Positions 35,692 through 43,362 of a DNA stretch of 64,000 nucleotides are shown piece after piece (the first letter of the stretch is position 1; every line of letters begins with the position of its first letter). This DNA is from Chloroflexota bacterium (lineage in GTDB: Bacteria; Chloroflexota; Anaerolineae; VGOG01), in the NCBI GenBank assembly GCA_030611885.1, contig JAUWOY010000008.1, positions 1 through 64,000 on the forward strand, in the 5' to 3' direction. The notes under the pieces were generated by a model. It worked only from the letters and a program-made list of their open reading frames with translations, ran no database searches and was not told the DNA's origin. Made by a program: the position numbers and the translations under genes.

Positions 35692-36759
35692 CTATCCCCC
35701 CATAGAGGGGATACTTGTTTGAAGTTTGGAGTTTGGAGTTTGAAGTTTGATTTCCCTCCCCACCGCTTCCGCCACCCTCCGCAGCTCTTTCATCAACTGG
35801 GCAAACCTCTCTGGCCTCAGCGATTGGGCTCCGTCGGAGAGGGCACGCTGGGGGTGGGGATGCACTTCGATAAGCAATCCATCGGCTCCAGCGGCTACCG
35901 CAGCTCTGGCTACGGGCCCTACCAGCTCCCATCTGCCTGTGCCGTGGCTGGGATCAACGATGACGGGCAAGTGAGTCAGTCCCTTAAGGACGGGCACGGC
36001 GTTGATGTCCAGGGTGTTGCGGGTGTACTTTTCGAAGGTGCGGATGCCCCGTTCGCAGAGCATGACCCGATAGTTGTCGTGGGAGAGGATGTACTCGGCC
36101 GCCATGAGGAGTTCCTCCAGAGTGGCCATCATCCCTCGCTTGAGGAGGATGGGCATTTTCGACTCGCCCACGGCGTGCAGCAGGCTGAAGTTCTGCATGT
36201 TCCGAGCCCCGACCTGGAGGATGTCGGCATAGCGAGCCACCAGGGGCACATCTTCGGGAGCCATGACCTCCGTGACGATAGCCAGTCCCGTCTCCTCCTT
36301 GACCTCGCCCAGGATCTCTAACCCCTCTTTCCCCAGGCCCTGGAAGCTGTAGGGAGAGGTGCGGGGTTTGAAAGCCCCGCCGCGCAGGATTCGGACCCCG
36401 GCCTCCTTGACCGCCCAAGCCGCTTCCAGCATCTGCTCTCGGCTCTCCACGGCACAGGGGCCGGCCATGACTGTCACCTCCCGCGAGCCGATGCGCATCC
36501 CGTTAATGGGAATGATGGTATCCTCAGGTTTGAAGTCACGACTGGCCAGCTTGAAGGGCTGGAGGATGGGCACCGTCCTCTCCACCCCCTCCATCAGTTC
36601 AAAGACATGGGGGCTGACAGGCCGCTCGTCGCCGATGACGCCGATGATGGTGCGCTCCTCGCCACGGGAGAGGTGGGCTTGAAAACCCAGTTCCTCTACC
36701 TGGGCCACTACTTCTTGAATCCTCTCCTCTCCAGCCCCCATTTTCATGATGATGATCAT
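35692..36759 (-). CDS. aroF: 3-Deoxy-7-phosphoheptulonate synthase (DAHP synthase, AroF-type)
   Basis: An N-terminal ferredoxin-like regulatory domain (residues 1-70, [10 protein letters not shown]) precedes the type I-beta barrel. That barrel carries [27 protein letters not shown] and [11 protein letters not shown]. The N-terminal domain of this class mediates feedback inhibition by Tyr or Phe in homologues. The last 20 residues ([13 protein letters not shown] core) come from a heptamer array followed by a GC palindrome, so the natural C-terminus has been overwritten. A 160-base gap separates it from aroH. Confidence 0.92.
   Translation of the reverse strand: MIIIMKMGAGEERIQEVVAQVEELGFQAHLSRGEERTIIGVIGDERPVSPHVFELMEGVERTVPILQPFKLASRDFKPEDTIIPINGMRIGSREVTVMAGPCAVESREQMLEAAWAVKEAGVRILRGGAFKPRTSPYSFQGLGKEGLEILGEVKEETGLAIVTEVMAPEDVPLVARYADILQVGARNMQNFSLLHAVGESKMPILLKRGMMATLEELLMAAEYILSHDNYRVMLCERGIRTFEKYTRNTLDINAVPVLKGLTHLPVIVDPSHGTGRWELVGPVARAAVAAGADGLLIEVHPHPQRALSDGAQSLRPERFAQLMKELRRVAEAVGREIKLQTPNSKLQTSIPSMGG
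35716..35751. repeat. Heptamer array at the aroF 3' end
   Basis: Units GTTTGAA, GTTTGGA, GTTTGGA, GTTTGAA and GTTTGAT encode the DAHP synthase C-terminus. A palindrome TATCCCC-CCATA-GAGGGGATA-like lies beside it at 35693-35713. Confidence 0.88.
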
Positions 36760-36772
36760 GGCTGATACCCCC

Positions 36773-36880
36773 TTAACTCGATTGTCTGACCTGTCCTGAG
36801 CAGGGCGCGTCGAAGTGTGAAGGGTCGTTCTCCCTGCTCCGCGCCTCTCGCGTCGTACCCTTTCTTTTAACGATCACCAT
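36773..36880 (-). other. Possible 35-codon reading frame between aroH and aroF
   Basis: An ATG with an excellent AAGGAGGCAG site opens a 35-codon frame beginning [10 protein letters not shown]. The start resembles the aroF N-terminus ([10 protein letters not shown]), so it may be the remnant of a duplicated aroF 5' end. There is no terminator or aromatic codon cluster to make it a regulatory leader. Confidence 0.3.
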
Positions 36881-36918
36881 AGTCTGCCTCCTTCTTTTGG
36901 TGGTGAACCAATCGCTCC

Positions 36919-37281
36919 CTACAGCGCCCTGTCTGGCCGCAGGGTCTGGGCTCCTTTGAGATAGACGTGCCGAATCTCCGCCGCGCTCTTCTCCGTGTTC
37001 CAGTGGATGAGGACCCGGATGCACCTCTCCAGGCTGCCCGGCACGGGTATCTCCTGGGCGTCGAGGAGAGCAACATCGCGCCAGCCCATCTCACGCGCTG
37101 CCCGGGCCGGGAAGGCGGCCGTCAGGTCGGGGGTGGTAGTGAAGATGGCGCTGGCTACGTCTTCCACTTTCAAGTCGTTGGCCTCGACGATGAGCGCCAG
37201 AAGCTCCCTGGTAGCAGCCAGAATGGCCTCGGCGGTGTTCTCTTCCGTGGTAGTTGCTCCTCGAATGCCTCGACAGTGCAT
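36919..37281 (-). CDS. aroH: Chorismate mutase, AroH type
   Basis: The start [15 protein letters not shown], together with the 120-residue length and [10 protein letters not shown], is diagnostic of the monofunctional trimeric AroH family as in Bacillus subtilis. It converts chorismate to prephenate, the substrate of TyrA three genes away. The ATG at 37281 follows GGAGGG. It is the first gene after the attenuator. Confidence 0.93.
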   Translation of the reverse strand: MHCRGIRGATTTEENTAEAILAATRELLALIVEANDLKVEDVASAIFTTTPDLTAAFPARAAREMGWRDVALLDAQEIPVPGSLERCIRVLIHWNTEKSAAEIRHVYLKGAQTLRPDRAL

Positions 37282-37300
37282 CTTTACCCTCCAGATAAAC

Positions 37301-37333
37301 AAAAAAGCGTGGACTTGTCTGCTCCACGCTTTT
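37301..37333 (-). terminator. Attenuator terminator of the aro operon
   Basis: On the minus strand AAAAGCGTGGA pairs with TCCACGCTTTT (11 bp, nine-base loop) and runs into six Ts. It sits 20 bases before aroH, inside the leader transcript. Its 5' arm plus the loop sequence (37319-37329) can alternatively pair with 37380-37390 in the leader peptide gene over 11 bp with one G-U. Confidence 0.88.
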
Positions 37334-37357
37334 GAGATACCGATGAATTGCTATGAC

Positions 37358-37489
37358 TTAAGGATGCGGTCTTCTCCGGGCGTGAAGCAGCTTGCCTGAT
37401 GCCTGGGCATAGGCGTAATAGTAGGCAAAGTAGTCCTCACGCCCCAAAAAACTAACTTTGATAGTCTCGTCCCACGGCTTGCCAGTCAT
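37358..37489 (-). CDS. Tyr/Phe-rich leader peptide of the aro operon
   Basis: A 43-codon frame starts about 20 bases after the predicted transcription start and follows GGGCCGGAG. Codons 20-27 read Tyr-Phe-Ala-Tyr-Tyr-Tyr-Ala-Tyr; Phe14 and Trp6 precede them. The frame ends before the terminator hairpin. Codons 16-18 contain GGGCGTGA, complementary to TCACGCCC in codons 36-38. The latter segment can also pair with the terminator's 5' arm. This is the arrangement of ribosome-mediated attenuation, with stalling at Tyr codons expected to favour the antiterminator. Confidence 0.85.
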   Translation of the reverse strand: MTGKPWDETIKVSFLGREDYFAYYYAYAQASGKLLHARRRPHP

Positions 37490-37516
37490 CTCCGGCCCTC
37501 TTTCAAAGCTGGGGAT

Positions 37517-37545
37517 ATGATAGCATAAAGGGGGATAAAAGTCAA
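37517..37545 (-). promoter_or_regulatory. Promoter of the aro operon leader
   Basis: On the minus strand TTGACT and TATCAT are 17 bases apart. It is divergent from the arg promoter; the two -35 boxes are only about 31 bases apart. Confidence 0.8.
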
Positions 37546-37576
37546 GCCTGGCTACTCAGACAGCTACAAACACGAT

Positions 37577-37605
37577 TTGACAATTATCTCAAGTTGTGGT
37601 ATAAG
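37577..37605 (+). promoter_or_regulatory. Promoter of the argG leader
   Basis: TTGACA and TATAAG are separated by 17 bases. The start site lies about 25 bases before the leader peptide ATG. Confidence 0.8.
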
Positions 37606-37636
37606 AGGGGCAATTCGGAAAGGAAGTAGGAATTCC

Positions 37637-37756
37637 ATGACGTCGTTCGGCAAGCGAAACTTCAGGCAGATCGTGATTAGGCGTTTTCGATCCAGGCGCT
37701 CGCTCTGGGGAGTTTCGCCCTGCCAAATGGTGCTTGCGGAGGCAAATCTCACGTAA
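37637..37756 (+). CDS. Arg-rich leader peptide before argG
   Basis: A 39-codon frame follows AAGGAAG and contains Arg at positions 7, 10, 15, 16, 18, 20 and 21, using CGA, AGG, CGT and CGC codons. It ends 20 bases before a terminator hairpin placed in front of argG. Seven Arg in fifteen codons is what ribosome-mediated attenuation by arginine would need. It has no resemblance to a structural protein. Confidence 0.75.
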   Translation: MTSFGKRNFRQIVIRRFRSRRSLWGVSPCQMVLAEANLT

Positions 37757-37776
37757 CCATCTTGCTTACTAGCGAC

Positions 37777-37818
37777 AGGCCGACTCTCCAGACATAAGTG
37801 TGTGAGAGTCGGCCTTTT
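37777..37818 (+). terminator. Attenuator-type terminator before argG
   Basis: AGGCCGACTCTC pairs perfectly with GAGAGTCGGCCT over 12 bp, followed by TTT. It lies between the Arg-rich leader frame and argG. GGGGAGT at 37707-37713 could pair with ACTCTCC at 37783-37789 as a competing, weaker stem. Confidence 0.82.
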
Positions 37819-37848
37819 GTTATCAAAAAATCGTCAGGAGGTAACGTC

Positions 37849-39096
37849 ATGAAAAAGGTTGTTTTGGCCTATTCGGGCGGACTGGACACCTCGGTGATTC
37901 TGGTCTGGCTGAAGGAACGCTACGGTTGTGAGGTGATCACCTTCACTGCCGACCTGGGCCAGGGAGAGGAGTTGGAGGGGCTGGAAGAAAAGGCGCTCTC
38001 CACGGGAGCCAGCAAAGTCTACATCGAGGACTTGCGCGAGGAGTTCCTGCTGGAGTACGCCTTCCCCACGGTGATGGCCGGGGCTATCTACGAGCGGCAG
38101 TACCTGCTGGGCACCTCCTTCGCCCGCCCGCTCACCGCCAAACGGCAGGTGGAGATCGCCGAGCTGGAGGGGGCCGACGCTGTGTCCCACGGCTGCACCG
38201 GCAAAGGCAACGACCAGGTGCGCTTTGAGCTGACCTACAAGGCCCTCAATCCCCGGCTGAAGGTCATCGCCCCCTGGCGGGAATGGGACATCCGCTCGCG
38301 AGAGGATGCGCTGGCCTACGCCGCGGCCCACGACATACCGGTAGCGACCACCGAGCGTTCCATCTATAGCCGCGACCGCAACATCTGGCACCTGAGCCAC
38401 GAGGGCGGGCTCCTGGAAGACCCCTGGCAGGAGCCAGAGGAGGACATGTTCGTGCTCACCGTCGCGCCTGAGGCCGCGCCCGACGAACCGCTCTATCTGA
38501 CCATTGATTTCAAAGAGGGCATACCTAAGCGCATTAATGGCGTGGCCTGCGGCGCGGTGGAGTTGCTGACCCGGCTGAACGAGCTGGGCGGCGCGCACGG
38601 CGGGGGACGGGAGGATCTGGTGGAGAACCAACTGGTGGGGATGAAATCCCACGGCGTGTACGAGACCCCCGGCGGCACTATCCTCTACACCGCCCACCGC
38701 GGCCTGGAGAGCATCTGCCTGGACCGGGAGATGCTGCACTACAAGGACGTCATCGCCCAGCGCTACGCGGAGCTGGTCTACTACGGCCTGTGGTTCACGC
38801 CGCTGCGCGAGGCGCTGGATGCCTTCGTGCGCAAGACACAGCAGACAGTCACCGGCACGGTGCGCCTCAAGCTGTACAAGGGAAGCTGCACGGTAGTCGG
38901 TCGCAAGTCCCCCTACAGCCTCTACCGGGAGGACTACGCCACCTTCGGCGAAGAGGACGTCTACGACCAGGCGGATGCCCAGGGCTTCATCAACCTCTTC
39001 GGCCTGCCGCTGAAGGTCAAAGCGCTGCTGGACATCGAGGGGTTAGGGATATCCGGCTATCGCTCGCCCGACTACAGCAAGTTCAAGCGGGACTGA
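37849..39096 (+). CDS. argG: Argininosuccinate synthase
   Basis: [17 protein letters not shown] is the ATP-pyrophosphatase P-loop of ArgG, and [14 protein letters not shown] binds citrulline/aspartate. The 415-residue length is normal. It joins citrulline and aspartate in arginine synthesis. The ATG at 37849 follows AGGAGG; the longer upstream frame would run through the terminator. argH follows after a repeat-filled gap. Confidence 0.96.
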   Translation: MKKVVLAYSGGLDTSVILVWLKERYGCEVITFTADLGQGEELEGLEEKALSTGASKVYIEDLREEFLLEYAFPTVMAGAIYERQYLLGTSFARPLTAKRQVEIAELEGADAVSHGCTGKGNDQVRFELTYKALNPRLKVIAPWREWDIRSREDALAYAAAHDIPVATTERSIYSRDRNIWHLSHEGGLLEDPWQEPEEDMFVLTVAPEAAPDEPLYLTIDFKEGIPKRINGVACGAVELLTRLNELGGAHGGGREDLVENQLVGMKSHGVYETPGGTILYTAHRGLESICLDREMLHYKDVIAQRYAELVYYGLWFTPLREALDAFVRKTQQTVTGTVRLKLYKGSCTVVGRKSPYSLYREDYATFGEEDVYDQADAQGFINLFGLPLKVKALLDIEGLGISGYRSPDYSKFKRD

Positions 39097-39104
39097 GAAG
39101 GGTT

Positions 39105-39185
39105 TCGAGTTTCGGGTTTGGGGTTTCGAGTTCGAAGGGAGTAACGAGGAATGTGGAAGTTGGAGATTGGAGGTTGGAGGTTGGA
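39105..39185. repeat. Heptamer repeats between argG and argH
   Basis: Two short arrays lie here: GTTTCGA/GTTTCGG/GTTTGGG/GTTTCGA units, then AGTTGGA/GATTGGA/GGTTGGA/GGTTGGA units. They are non-coding and separate two co-directional arginine genes. Confidence 0.75.
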
Positions 39186-39224
39186 AACCAGCTTCCAGCA
39201 TGCGTGGGATGACGAGGAGGAAGG

Positions 39225-40619
39225 ATGAAACTGTGGGGTGGACGGTTCGAGGGAACACCTGATGAGCTGATGGAGCGCTTCAACGCCTCCATCGGCTTCG
39301 ATTGGCGGCTGTGGGCGGCTGACATCGAGGGCAGCATGGCCTACGCCAGGGCACTGGAACGCGCCGAACTGCTCACCGCCGCCGAACGGGATCGGCTCAT
39401 CCAGGGGTTGGAGGCGGTGGCGCGGGAGTTCGAGACACTTGTCCTGGACGACAAGTACAGGGCCGGCGAGTTCGAGATCGTGCTTTCGGACGAGGACATC
39501 CACACCGCCGTCGAGCGGCGCCTGGGGGAACTGGTCGGCCAGGTAGCGGGCAAACTGCACACCGGGCGTAGCCGCAACGATCAGGTGGCTACCGACCTGC
39601 GGCTTTATCTGATGTGGGAGATCCCACACCTGCGCCAGCGGCTCGGCGAGCTGCAAGAAGCCATCCTGGCCAAGGCGGAGCAGCATCTGGACATCATCAT
39701 GCCCGGCTACACGCACTTGCAGCGGGCGCAGCCGGTGCTGTTCAGTCACTGGCTGATGAGCTATTTCTGGATGCTGCAGCGGGATCGGGAGCGGCTGGAC
39801 GACCTGGGGAAGCGCGTGGCCGTGCTGCCGCTGGGAGCGGGCGCGCTGGCCGGCCACTCCCTGGGCATTGACCGCCAGTTCCTGGCCGATGAGCTAGGCT
39901 TCCGAGCGGTCTGCGAGAACAGCCTGGATGCCGTGTCGGACCGCGATTTCGTGGCCGAGTGCCTGTTCTGGGCCGCGCTGCTGCAAACGCACCTCAGCCG
40001 CCTGGCCGAGGACCTGATCTTATGGTCATCGGCGGAGTTCGGCTTCGTGGAGTTGGACGACGCCTACGCCACTGGCTCCAGCCTGATGCCACAGAAGAAG
40101 AACCCCGACTCGCTGGAACTGCTGCGGGGCAAGGTGGGGCGCATGGTGGGACATCTGGTGGCTTTGCTGATCACGCTCAAGGGGCTGCCTTCGACCTACA
40201 ACAAGGATCTGCAAGAGGACAAGGAGCCGCTGTTCGACGCCCTGGACACCCTGAAGCTGGCGCTGCCGGTGGCAACGGGCGTGGTGCGCACCCTGGAGGT
40301 CAACGCCGAAGCAATGGCCGCCGCGCTCGACGACGCCATGCTGTCCACCGACCTGGCCGACTACCTGGTGCGCCGAGGCGTTCCCTTCCGCCAGAGCCAC
40401 GAACTGGTGGGCCGAGCGGTGCGGCGGGCCGAGGCGCTGCGATTGCCGCTGCGCGAGCTACCCCTGGCGGAGTTCCAGGCTATTTCTGAAGCCTTCGAAT
40501 CCGGCCTCTACGCGGTGTTCGACCATCGGCGTTCGGTGGAGGCGCGGGACTCCTACGGCGGCACGGCCACGGCGGCTGTCCGCCAGCAAATCGAGCGTGC
40601 CCGGTCAGTAAGCTCGTGA
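39225..40619 (+). CDS. argH: Argininosuccinate lyase
   Basis: KLWGGRFEG at the start, TGRSRNDQVATDLRL and the family signature GSSLMPQKKNPDSLEL identify ArgH of the fumarase/aspartase superfamily. It releases arginine and fumarate. An AGGAGGAAGG site precedes the ATG, and 464 residues is normal length. Its last 15 bases overlap the convergent radical SAM gene. Confidence 0.96.
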   Translation: MKLWGGRFEGTPDELMERFNASIGFDWRLWAADIEGSMAYARALERAELLTAAERDRLIQGLEAVAREFETLVLDDKYRAGEFEIVLSDEDIHTAVERRLGELVGQVAGKLHTGRSRNDQVATDLRLYLMWEIPHLRQRLGELQEAILAKAEQHLDIIMPGYTHLQRAQPVLFSHWLMSYFWMLQRDRERLDDLGKRVAVLPLGAGALAGHSLGIDRQFLADELGFRAVCENSLDAVSDRDFVAECLFWAALLQTHLSRLAEDLILWSSAEFGFVELDDAYATGSSLMPQKKNPDSLELLRGKVGRMVGHLVALLITLKGLPSTYNKDLQEDKEPLFDALDTLKLALPVATGVVRTLEVNAEAMAAALDDAMLSTDLADYLVRRGVPFRQSHELVGRAVRRAEALRLPLRELPLAEFQAISEAFESGLYAVFDHRRSVEARDSYGGTATAAVRQQIERARSVSS

Positions 40620-41705
40620 CAGCAGGTGGCGGTTGCCGATGCGCACGTTGGTCAGGCCGGCGGCGCGGGCGGCAGCCTCAGCGGCATTGGCATGGCGCAC
40701 CGAGGTGCGGGGCAGATCGGGCATGTAGAAGTGGGGATGGAAGCCCAGTAGGGCGTAGGGAATAGCGGGGTCGAGGGAGGCGATGAAGGAGGCGATTTCG
40801 CTAACCTCTTTGACGTCAACGTAGCCCGGCACCAGCAGGGTGCTGGCCACCACCAGCGGGGGCTCAGGTCGCTCTGGAATGTGCCTGGCGGCGCGGGCGA
40901 AGTTCTCCAGCGTCCTTTTGTTTGACACGCCTGTCAAGGCCAAATGGAGGCTCTCGTTATAAGCCTTGAGGTCGAACTTGATGCAGCCCCCGGTCTCCAG
41001 CGACAGTTGCACCGCCTTCTCCAGCAGCTTGGGATGCATCGTGCCGTTGGTCTCCCAGCAGATGCGCACGCCTCGCTGGGCCAGGAGCCGCGAAGTGGCC
41101 AGAGCGTGAGGCATCTGGGGAGAGGGGTCGCCACCGAAATAGCAGACGCAGTAGGTGCGAGCATCGGCCTTGTCGGCCAGCTCCTGGGCGCTCATGCCTT
41201 TGCCCTCGGGCGACATTTGGCGATAGTGCCAGTTCTGACAGAATAGGCAGTTCAGGGAACAGGCTCCGTAAAATACCGCCAGGTTCTTGTAGCCGTACCT
41301 GGTATGTCCTGGGCAAACCCAATCGGCCACGCAGTTGGTGGGCAAGGGATCGTAGTACCAGTGGAGGATGCCTTTCTTGGCTGTTCCCGCCAGGTGGATC
41401 AGCTTGCCCCCTCGGTTCTCCCGGAGGCCACAGAAACCGCGCTGGCCCTCTGGGATGCGGCACTCGTTGGCGCAAAGAGGACAGTGCACGCCCTGGGGAT
41501 CGTCCGGCGGCTTCGTCGGCAGGTTGAACTCCAGCCGCGTCTCAGCTTGCATCTTTCGGATGTGCGGCAGCACCTCCTCGGGCCGCTCTCGAATGCAATC
41601 CACGCAGGCACCCAAAATGGAAGCGATGAGGGGGGATTGCTTGCCGCAGGCCAGGCACTTGCCTGGGCCGAAGCCACCGTGGTAGTCAGTGAATATCTTC
41701 ATCAC
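40605..41705 (-). CDS. Radical SAM enzyme (AmmeMemoRadiSam/AmrS-like)
   Basis: The [4Fe-4S] motif is YGACSLNCLFCQN (Cys-x3-Cys-x2-Cys). An upstream CPLCANECRIPEGQRGFCGL segment matches the N-terminus of the AmrS group, and a further CLACGK/CVDC pair forms a probable zinc knuckle at the extreme N-terminus. GGDPSPQ and WETNGTM are SAM-binding segments. It resembles pyruvate formate-lyase activating enzymes; the AMMECR1 and Memo partners are not in this window. The reaction is unknown. Confidence 0.85.
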   Translation of the reverse strand: MMKIFTDYHGGFGPGKCLACGKQSPLIASILGACVDCIRERPEEVLPHIRKMQAETRLEFNLPTKPPDDPQGVHCPLCANECRIPEGQRGFCGLRENRGGKLIHLAGTAKKGILHWYYDPLPTNCVADWVCPGHTRYGYKNLAVFYGACSLNCLFCQNWHYRQMSPEGKGMSAQELADKADARTYCVCYFGGDPSPQMPHALATSRLLAQRGVRICWETNGTMHPKLLEKAVQLSLETGGCIKFDLKAYNESLHLALTGVSNKRTLENFARAARHIPERPEPPLVVASTLLVPGYVDVKEVSEIASFIASLDPAIPYALLGFHPHFYMPDLPRTSVRHANAAEAAARAAGLTNVRIGNRHLLSRAY

Positions 41706-41784
41706 TTGAACCCTCTCTCGGAAAAGGGTAGCAGCCCAACCGCGTTGGGCGTCATTTGACGGAAACCTGTCAGGTCTCTACGCT

Positions 41785-43344
41785 CTACTGAAAGTGGGGA
41801 ACGATGAACCTGAACAGGCAAATCAGGTCCAGTCCGAATAAGCCCAGGTAGGGCAAAGCGAAAACCAAATCATCGTATCTCTCAGGCAGGAGCGCTTTGA
41901 TTCCGAAGACTGCTGCCGCCCCGCCCAGCAACAAGATGCTCAGCTTGTTGAAGTCCCCAGTTACCAGGCCCTTGGCGGCCAGGATCAGTGCGCCCGTCAG
42001 GAACAGAAGGGCCACTGCTTTGGCCTTGTCCCTGGCCAGTATCTCCCGCAGGCCCAGAGCGAAAGCCAGGCCCAGGGGAACCAACGCGGGGAAGAGATAG
42101 CGTCCCTGGTGCTGGACGAACTTGAGATTGTACCAGAGGTAGGAAAGCAAAGTCAAGAGGGCTGACAGAGCCAGCAGGCCAAGGGCCATCCTTTTTTGAG
42201 GGGATAAATTAGTGAAATTCGTGTAATTCGTGGCAAAAAAGAGGGCCAAGCCCAATCCGACCACGGCACAGAACAGGGCCAAGATCAAATAGATGCGCTG
42301 GTCTACCAGGATGCCCATCCAGCCAAACTGGGCCCAGAAGCTCCTGAAGGTGGTGAGGATGAAGTCCTGGGCAAATTTAGTCGCGCCGAGCTGGGCCAAC
42401 CACTCCGCGGTGCGAGGCTGGCCAACTACGATGGCATCATGTCTCTGCAAGCCAAAGATGTCCAGGCCGCCGTAGACTGAGGCATTGCGAACGAACCAGG
42501 GGAGGGTGAGGAGGCAAGTAAGAAACAGGAAACAAGTAACAGGAAACAAGTAGCGTTGGGCAAAGTTGGACTTTTGGTCTTGTTCAAGCCATATTCCTTT
42601 GACAATGACTGCTACCAAGGCCAGAGGAATCGCAACCAGGGTCGTTATCTTGGTCAGCAACCCCAGACCCATCAACACGCCCAGCCCCACGAATCGCCCT
42701 ATCCCTTCAGCACGCCCCCCCTCGGTCCCCCCCAACCCTGGGGGGGAAGTTTTGACGTACCTCACCAGCATCCACAGAATCCCCGCCAATATCAATTCTG
42801 CCAGGGTGTCGTTGTTCACCGCCGCGGTGATGGCGATATGCATGGGGACGAAGGCGACGAAGGCGGTCGTGCCGAGGGCCAGAGTTTCGTCTCCGGGGAA
42901 GATCTCTTTGGCGATGTGATAGGTCACCCAGAGTAGACAGCAGCCTAACAGGACGGAGAGTAAGCGGAGAGGGAGGAGTCTTCCGGCGAAGAGTTTGTAG
43001 ACCACAGCAGCCAAAATGTAGTAGAGTGGCGGTTGGTGGAACTCGTAGCGGAGGGGCTCGATGGACATCTCAGGAGGAAACTTCTTGTCCTTAATCTCCT
43101 CCAGGTAATTGTGGGGGTAGTCGCCCATCTGCAGGACAGGGAAGCGATAGTTCTCTGCCAGGTACTTGATGTAGTTGTAATGGGCTGGCTCGTCGGGCAC
43201 CTGCCAGGGAGGTGTCTTGACAGCGTAGAGGATGCCCACGACCAGATAGGCGACGATAATCAGCGCTATAGAAAAGTAATGAGTAATGAGTAATAAGTAA
43301 TGAGTTTTCCCATTACTCATTCCCTGTTCCTCGTTACTCATCAC
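41785..43344 (-). CDS. Membrane glycosyltransferase (GT-C/ArnT- or DUF2142-like) with repeat-encoded insertions
   Basis: The 519-residue polytopic protein has about 11-12 membrane segments. VPDEPAHYNYIKYLAE after the first helix carries the acidic motif of lipid-phosphate-sugar-dependent GT-C enzymes, and ITAAVNNDTLAEL is the second family motif. A polyprenyl-phosphate sugar, perhaps made by the DPM1-like enzyme at 16 kb, is the likely donor (inference). Four stretches come from repeats. They are the N-terminal 25 residues, TSPPGLGGTEGGRAEG (about 200-215), LFPVTCFLF within a helix (about 264-275), and TNYTNFTN (about 370). The true start may be one of the internal Met codons before SNGKTHY. 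Confidence 0.8.
   Translation of the reverse strand: MMSNEEQGMSNGKTHYLLLITHYFSIALIIVAYLVVGILYAVKTPPWQVPDEPAHYNYIKYLAENYRFPVLQMGDYPHNYLEEIKDKKFPPEMSIEPLRYEFHQPPLYYILAAVVYKLFAGRLLPLRLLSVLLGCCLLWVTYHIAKEIFPGDETLALGTTAFVAFVPMHIAITAAVNNDTLAELILAGILWMLVRYVKTSPPGLGGTEGGRAEGIGRFVGLGVLMGLGLLTKITTLVAIPLALVAVIVKGIWLEQDQKSNFAQRYLFPVTCFLFLTCLLTLPWFVRNASVYGGLDIFGLQRHDAIVVGQPRTAEWLAQLGATKFAQDFILTTFRSFWAQFGWMGILVDQRIYLILALFCAVVGLGLALFFATNYTNFTNLSPQKRMALGLLALSALLTLLSYLWYNLKFVQHQGRYLFPALVPLGLAFALGLREILARDKAKAVALLFLTGALILAAKGLVTGDFNKLSILLLGGAAAVFGIKALLPERYDDLVFALPYLGLFGLDLICLFRFIVPHFQ
42203..42236. repeat. Nine-base tandem repeat inside the membrane glycosyltransferase gene
   Basis: Units ATTAGTGAA, ATTCGTGTA and ATTCGTGGC follow each other and are translated as part of a cytoplasmic or external loop (TNYTNFTN). 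Confidence 0.7.
42511..42553. repeat. Heptamer array inside the membrane glycosyltransferase gene
   Basis: AGGCAAG, TAAGAAA, CAGGAAA, CAAGTAA, CAGGAAA and CAAGTAG run head to tail. On the coding strand they give a hydrophobic LFPVTCFLF stretch that merges with a membrane helix. Confidence 0.75.
42712..42751. repeat. GC palindromic element, second copy
   Basis: Seven Cs, AACCCT and seven Gs form a hairpin, preceded by CCCCCCCTCGGT. It is translated in frame as SPPGLGGTEGG. It is related to the copy at 25.3 kb. Confidence 0.75.
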
Positions 43345-43362
43345 TCATCACTCGTTACTCCA
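43272..43362. repeat. Inverted heptamer array across the metG/glycosyltransferase junction
   Basis: AGTAATG-type units (four) face ATTACTC/GTTACTC/ATCACTC units (about seven) across a short spacer. The array supplies the last six metG codons and the first 25 codons of the next gene. Confidence 0.85.

Noticed and set aside
36773-37024. An 83-residue frame between aroH and aroF as a real gene
   Set aside because: Its first half overlaps aroH in another frame; only the 35-codon part with its own ribosome-binding site is worth noting.
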